Of a stretch of DNA of 64,000 bases, positions 60,738 through 64,000 are shown in pieces. Both the position numbers and the translations under genes were made by a program. Location: NCBI RefSeq assembly GCF_003012735.1, contig NZ_PXYI01000004.1, forward strand, positions 62,001 to 126,000, in the 5' to 3' direction. Origin of the DNA: Allosphingosinicella deserti. GTDB taxonomy: Bacteria; Pseudomonadota; Alphaproteobacteria; Sphingomonadales; Sphingomonadaceae. Every line of letters begins with the position of its first letter. Positions within the stretch are counted from its first letter, which is position 1. The notes under the pieces were generated by a model. The model was not told where the DNA came from. It did no database searches and saw only the letters and a program-made list of their open reading frames with translations.

Positions 60738-61538
60738 ATGCCGACCATGGTGATCATCGACGATCCCGAGGACATGCGGGTAGCGGCCTATCGCGATGTT
60801 CGCGAGCGCGATCTCGTAGGCCGCGACGGGTTGTTCATGGCGGAAGGCCTGGTCGTTCTCGAAAAGATGCTGGCGAGCTCCGCCTTTCGCCCGCTGTCTC
60901 TGCTGATCGCGGCGAAACGGATCGACGCGCTGGCGCCGATGCTCGCGCAGGTGCCGGACGATGTGCCGATCTTCGCCGCCGCCCAGCCGGTGCTCGATGC
61001 CGTCGCCGGTTTCCCGCTCCATCGCGGCATCCTGGCGATCGGTCGGCGCATCGAAACGCCGAGCGCGGATGCGCTGCTCGGCAGTCTGGAAGGGGATTCG
61101 GACGTGCTGCTGCTCTCCGCAATCGCCAACCACGACAATATGGGCGGCATCTTCCGCAACGCCGCAGCCTTCGGCGTGAAGGCAATATTGCTGGATGCGG
61201 ACTGCTGCGATCCGCTCTACCGCAAGGCAATCCGTGTGTCGGTCGGCGCGGCGCTGCTCGTGCCGTTTGCCCGCATAGAGCGCGGGGAGGATCCGCTCGC
61301 CCTGCTGGCGCGTCACGGTTTCGACACCATTGCGCTCAGCCCGACGGGGGCAAGCATGCTTTCGGACTATGCGCCGAAGCGGCGCAACGCCGTCCTCTTG
61401 GGAGCGGAGGGCCCTGGGCTGGCGCCGGAATTGCTCGCCCGTGTCGCCAGCGTACGGATCGCCATGGCAAGCGGCTTCGACTCGCTCAACGTTGCCACCA
61501 CCAGCGGCATCGTTCTTCATCACCTCGCATGCTCCTAG
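60738..61538 (+). CDS. TrmH/SpoU-family RNA 2-prime-O-methyltransferase
   Basis: 266-residue SPOUT methyltransferase. N-terminal substrate-binding part (RDVRERDLVGRDGLFMAEGLVVLEKMLAS), then the knotted C-terminal domain with the three SpoU motifs: NHDNMGGIFRNAAAFG, LLGAEGPGL and SGFDSLNVATTSGIVLHHL. Target (tRNA Gm18 or rRNA) unknown. The ATG at 60738 suits the family. The large upstream open frame has no related sequence. Its stop overlaps, on the other strand, the stop of a RidA remnant (CTAG). Confidence 0.9.
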   Translation: MPTMVIIDDPEDMRVAAYRDVRERDLVGRDGLFMAEGLVVLEKMLASSAFRPLSLLIAAKRIDALAPMLAQVPDDVPIFAAAQPVLDAVAGFPLHRGILAIGRRIETPSADALLGSLEGDSDVLLLSAIANHDNMGGIFRNAAAFGVKAILLDADCCDPLYRKAIRVSVGAALLVPFARIERGEDPLALLARHGFDTIALSPTGASMLSDYAPKRRNAVLLGAEGPGLAPELLARVASVRIAMASGFDSLNVATTSGIVLHHLACS

Positions 61539-61636
61539 GCCGCTGCAATGATATCGATTTCGACGAGCCACTCGGTCTCGAGGGTCTCGACAACGATTGC
61601 TGTAGTCGGGGTCCGCCGCGTTCCAAACAGCCTCAG
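61535..61636 (-). pseudogene. RidA/YjgF-family C-terminal remnant
   Basis: Minus-strand translation of this segment gives LFGTRRTPTTAIVVETLETEWLVEIDIIAAA and a stop, the typical end of Rid-family (imine deaminase) proteins (FG..RPTRT-x-V-V-V, LVEIDxIAA). The rest of the gene is missing. The frame continues backward only a few codons (SLR) before leaving family sequence, and the NIPSNAP gene ends at 61637. It looks like the 3-prime scar of a deleted ridA-type gene. Confidence 0.7.
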
Positions 61637-61975
61637 CTAGGGCCGCTCCGCGTTCGTTCCGCGCGCCAAGGCAGGCAGCAATGGCCGCATGAAGCTGCGG
61701 TCGTAGCGCAAGACGCAGCCGCTTTCGTCGCGGAGGCGATCCGCCGCGATGAACGCCGGATCCACCCCGAAACCTTTTCGATATCGCTCGTAGGCAGCAA
61801 GGCTTTCGAAGCTGAAGAGGGCAAGTGCCCGGTCGCTCGCGCCTTCGGACGGGAGGAAATAGCCGTGGTGAACGCCGCCATGTTCGGCGACCAGCGTCAT
61901 CCACGCTTTGGCGAAGGCTTCGAAGGCGTCGAGCTTCGCGGGCGAGATCACATAATCGACCACGCAGGTGATCAT
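61637..61975 (-). CDS. NIPSNAP-family protein
   Basis: 112-residue dimeric alpha-beta barrel protein: ITCVVDYVISPAKLDAFEAFAKAWMTLVAEHGGVHHGYFLPSEGASDRALALFSFESLAAYERYRKGFGVDP, the NIPSNAP pattern. Such proteins are mostly uncharacterised stress- or degradation-related enzymes. The last residues, RPLLPALARGTNAERP, end right at the RidA remnant, so the C-terminus may have been changed by the deletion. The start overlaps the quinone-reductase stop by four bases (ATGA). Confidence 0.82.
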   Translation of the reverse strand: MITCVVDYVISPAKLDAFEAFAKAWMTLVAEHGGVHHGYFLPSEGASDRALALFSFESLAAYERYRKGFGVDPAFIAADRLRDESGCVLRYDRSFMRPLLPALARGTNAERP

Positions 61976-62868
61976 GCCCGCAGCCTTTCCCCACTATGTT
62001 CCGAACGCGCCGCTGGGGCGCAGCCGGTCGCTGTCGGCAAGGCGGGGCAGGGCGGCTTCGGGGGCACGATCGGGCGCTCCTGCGGATCGCCAGGCTGCAG
62101 GAGATGGATGGCTGAGCCGCTCGCTCCCGCACCCAGGCCCGGCTTTAAGACCTGGCTGCCATCATAATGGCCGCCATTCTGTCGCCGGAACGGGATCGGC
62201 GTCTCGGTGAAGAGGCCCTCAAGCCGTGTCCGATACGCAGCCGCGGTATCGGTCCAACCTTCGGCGGAAAGCCGATCCGCCTCGTAGACCGTAAATGGCG
62301 GCAGCACCGCCATGCCGGGATAATAGAGAATGCCGTGCTGGATGGGCCACAACACATCGTCCAGCGCGCCGTTCACCCCACGCGTCGAATAATGCGGTTC
62401 GCGTCCACCGATGGTCAGCGAGAGCATTGCGCGGCGGCCGAGCAGCCGACCTTCGCCGAAGCGATCGCCCCAATGCTCGCCGTCATGCCTGCCGACTCCA
62501 TAAGCGAAGCCGTACGCGAAAACGCGCTCGACCCAGCCCTTCAGGATCGCCGGCATGGAATACCACCACAGCGGGAACTGAAAGATCACCGCGTCGGCCC
62601 ACAGCAATTTCTCCTGCTCGGCTGCGACGTCGGGTGCCTGTGTGCCGGCCAGGAAGGCCTCCTTTGAGGCTTGCCCGTAGAAGAGCCTCTTCTCGCCGTC
62701 CACGGCAGGGAAATCCCCGTGATCCGCAGTCGGCTTCCAGCTCATCGCGTAAAGATCGGAAACTTGGACCTCATGGCCTAGGCGCGTCAGCGTTTCGACG
62801 GCGACATCCCTCAGCGACCCGCTGAGCGAACGCTGCTCCGGATGAGCATGGACGATGAATACGTTCAC
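61972..62868 (-). CDS. Flavodoxin-fold NAD(P)H quinone oxidoreductase with C-terminal extension
   Basis: 298-residue FMN/FAD quinone reductase of the NQO/KefF type: NVFIVHAHPEQRSLSGSL, ADAVIFQFPLWWYSMPAILKGWVERVFAYGFAY and GRRAMLSLTIGG. The start is GTG 62868 with GGAG eight bases upstream. Residues about 260-298 (ASGSAIHLLQPGDPQERP...) extend the protein past the expected end as a Pro-rich tail, so an old frameshift or stop-codon loss is possible. It is divergent from a LysR-type gene, the usual arrangement for an electrophile- or quinone-induced reductase. Confidence 0.87.
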   Translation of the reverse strand: MNVFIVHAHPEQRSLSGSLRDVAVETLTRLGHEVQVSDLYAMSWKPTADHGDFPAVDGEKRLFYGQASKEAFLAGTQAPDVAAEQEKLLWADAVIFQFPLWWYSMPAILKGWVERVFAYGFAYGVGRHDGEHWGDRFGEGRLLGRRAMLSLTIGGREPHYSTRGVNGALDDVLWPIQHGILYYPGMAVLPPFTVYEADRLSAEGWTDTAAAYRTRLEGLFTETPIPFRRQNGGHYDGSQVLKPGLGAGASGSAIHLLQPGDPQERPIVPPKPPCPALPTATGCAPAARSEHSGERLRA

Positions 62869-62953
62869 GATCTGGTCTCCAACCTGTCGGAGTACGGCCT
62901 GGAGTTCAGGACCACTCACTTCGCTGGAGAGATGCGGCTTCCAATGATATCAG

Positions 62954-62962
62954 GCAAATTGC
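62954..62962. promoter_or_regulatory. Candidate LysR-type site in the divergent promoter
   Basis: GCAAATTGC is a perfect 9-base palindrome (centre A) in the 117-base gap between the quinone reductase and its LysR-type neighbour, within AT-rich sequence that also repeats GATATC/GATAT (62946-62951, 62983-62986, 62992-62997). This fits a LysR autoregulatory/activation region, but the exact box is a guess. Confidence 0.4.
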
Positions 62963-62985
62963 ATGTTTGGATGTGTTTTATCGAT

Positions 62986-63891
62986 ATGTCGGATATCAGA
63001 GCTTTTGATCTGAATCTTCTTCGCACGTTCGATGCTTTGATCGACGAGCGCAGTGTCACGCGCGCCGCCGGCCGCCTCGCCCTCAGCCAGCCGGCGGTGA
63101 GCGCCGCTCTCGCCCGCTTGCGCAGCGCGCTCGGTGATCCGTTGTTCGTGCGTGCCCAGCGTGGCCTGCTGCCGACGCCGCGAGCGTTGAGTCTGGCCGA
63201 GCCCGTCAAGAGGTTGCTCAAGGACGTCGAGACGATCGTACGGCCGTCCGAGTTCGATCCGGCATCGGCGCATTTCAAGCTCTCGGTATCGGCGAGCGAC
63301 TACACGCAGCGCGTGCTGCTGACCCCGTTTCTCGCCGTCCTGCAGAGGGAAGCGCCGGGCGCGCGGCTCGCGGTGCGAGCGCTTCAGGGTGCAAGGCTAA
63401 GCGGGCTCATCGCCCGCGGAGATCTCGATCTTGCCTTGTTGACACCGGAGGAGGCGCCGCCGACCCTTCTCGCGCGCCGGCTTTTCGTGGATCGCTATGT
63501 CTGCGCGATGCGCCGCGATCACCCGGCCGCCGGCGGGAACCTTGACCTCGATCGCTTCTGCGCGCTGGATCACGCCCTTGTCTCGCCCGATGGGGGCGGG
63601 TTTCGCGGGCCGGTCGACGCAGCACTCGAAGCACTTGGGCGAACGCGGCGCGTCGCGGTGTCGGCGCCGAGCTTTCTCGGGTTGCTGGAGGTGATCGAGC
63701 AGACGGATCTTGTCGCAGCCGTTCCGGAGCGTTTGGTTCGAAAGGCACCAAATTTAGTGGTGTCCGCATTGCCGGTCGAAGTTCCGGGTTTCACGATCAT
63801 CGGCGCATGGCATGAGCGGACGCGCCACGATCCCGCGCAACGCTGGGTCCGGCGTCGGCTAGCGCTGTTCGCGGAGTCGCTGGACGGGTGA
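62986..63891 (+). CDS. LysR-family transcriptional regulator
   Basis: 301-residue regulator: N-terminal winged helix DLNLLRTFDALIDERSVTRAAGRLALSQPAVSAALARLRSALGDPLFVRAQRGLLPTPRA (NodD/AphB branch), followed by a periplasmic-binding-protein-like effector domain (LDLALLTPEEAPPTLLARRLFVDRYVCAMRRDHP). ATG 62986 starts at the family N-terminus MSDIRAFDLNLL. A longer frame back to 62842 is not convincing. It is divergent from the quinone reductase, which it probably regulates. Confidence 0.92.
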   Translation: MSDIRAFDLNLLRTFDALIDERSVTRAAGRLALSQPAVSAALARLRSALGDPLFVRAQRGLLPTPRALSLAEPVKRLLKDVETIVRPSEFDPASAHFKLSVSASDYTQRVLLTPFLAVLQREAPGARLAVRALQGARLSGLIARGDLDLALLTPEEAPPTLLARRLFVDRYVCAMRRDHPAAGGNLDLDRFCALDHALVSPDGGGFRGPVDAALEALGRTRRVAVSAPSFLGLLEVIEQTDLVAAVPERLVRKAPNLVVSALPVEVPGFTIIGAWHERTRHDPAQRWVRRRLALFAESLDG

Positions 63892-63894
63892 CCG

Positions 63895-64000
63895 TCAGCC
63901 ATTGAGCCTCTTCGCGCAGGATGAAGGCGCGTCGCACCAGCTCAACGCGCGTCGCTGATCGTGCAGCAACAAGCCAGCGGCTTCACGGGAATACGATCCG
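63895..64000 (-). CDS. Partial C-terminal reading frame at the right edge
   Basis: On the minus strand a frame enters from the window edge and ends at TGA 63897-63895 after about 34 residues (ending WCDAPSSCAKRLNG). No family is recognised and no start is visible, so the frame may be fortuitous. It converges with the LysR gene. Confidence 0.28.
   Translation of the reverse strand, partial: GSYSREAAGLLLHDQRRALSWCDAPSSCAKRLNG

Noticed and set aside
1-64000. tRNA genes, rRNA genes, insertion sequences, prophage, integration sites
   Set aside because: I looked for TPsiC-arm motifs in gaps, transposase motifs and flanking repeats and saw none; a tRNA search program would be the decisive check.

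Overview
The window is about 64 kb of high-GC chromosomal DNA from an alphaproteobacterium, most probably a sphingomonad (Sphingomonadales). The evidence is ChpT beside a chemotaxis operon, RpoH next to an RluD-type enzyme, the dapF-mtaB-ftsY-yciB order, lipid- and TonB-rich surface functions, and an alpha-type RNase P RNA. No rRNA, tRNA, CRISPR array or intact insertion sequence was seen.

Layout. 1-5.3 kb: dnaX-ybaB (DNA replication and nucleoid), then mtgA, rpoH and an RluD-type pseudouridine synthase on the minus strand. 5.5-11.5 kb: chpT followed by cheA-cheW-cheY-cheB-cheR, a full signalling core without receptors or flagellar genes. 11.5-16.1 kb: amidase, rnpB (RNase P RNA), a J-domain protein, a YghU-type glutathione transferase, a TraB/GumN protein, a hotdog thioesterase and SufE. 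16.1-20.8 kb: a large phage-shock-protein locus. PspF is divergent from a sigma-54 promoter that drives a 52-residue exported peptide, PspA, PspB, PspC and then six more small membrane/coiled-coil proteins that share a C-terminal motif with PspB and PspC. 21-28 kb: TPR protein, Fe superoxide dismutase, ABC-2 transporter, YciB, FtsY, MtaB, DapF. 28-34 kb: a chromosomal CcdA/CcdB pair, a 926-residue trimeric autotransporter adhesin, two lipoproteins and a two-domain protease-inhibitor-like protein.

35.8-55.5 kb is the most interesting part: what looks like a single locus for eating hydroxyproline-rich plant cell-wall glycoprotein (extensin or arabinogalactan protein) together with pectin. It holds a GH28 enzyme, a TonB-dependent receptor, a large unassigned secreted glycosidase-like protein, a GH127/GH146-type beta-L-arabinofuranosidase, an Ldh2-family reductase, a secreted DUF885 peptidase-like protein, an M24 Xaa-Pro-type peptidase, a D-amino-acid (cis-4-hydroxy-D-proline) dehydrogenase, a DHDPS-family deaminase, a two-cysteine 4-hydroxyproline 2-epimerase, a GntR/FCD regulator and an APC permease. 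Closely matching operator-like sequences built on ATCGTATA lie in three promoter regions of this locus and nowhere else that I noticed, so the GntR protein is probably the shared regulator. The locus therefore seems to couple removal of arabinose from Hyp residues, peptide cleavage, import and Hyp catabolism to alpha-ketoglutarate semialdehyde. The last dehydrogenase is not in the window.

55.5-64 kb is mixed: a small secreted thermonuclease-like protein, short hypothetical genes, leuA, a MarR-GNAT fusion behind a perfect palindrome, a GNAT/VOC pair, a TrmH-type RNA methyltransferase, a RidA remnant, a NIPSNAP protein, and a quinone reductase divergent from its LysR-type neighbour. Functional names come from motif recognition without database searches. 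Start codons were chosen by ribosome binding sites, gene overlaps and family N-termini, and several differ from the longest possible open frame.
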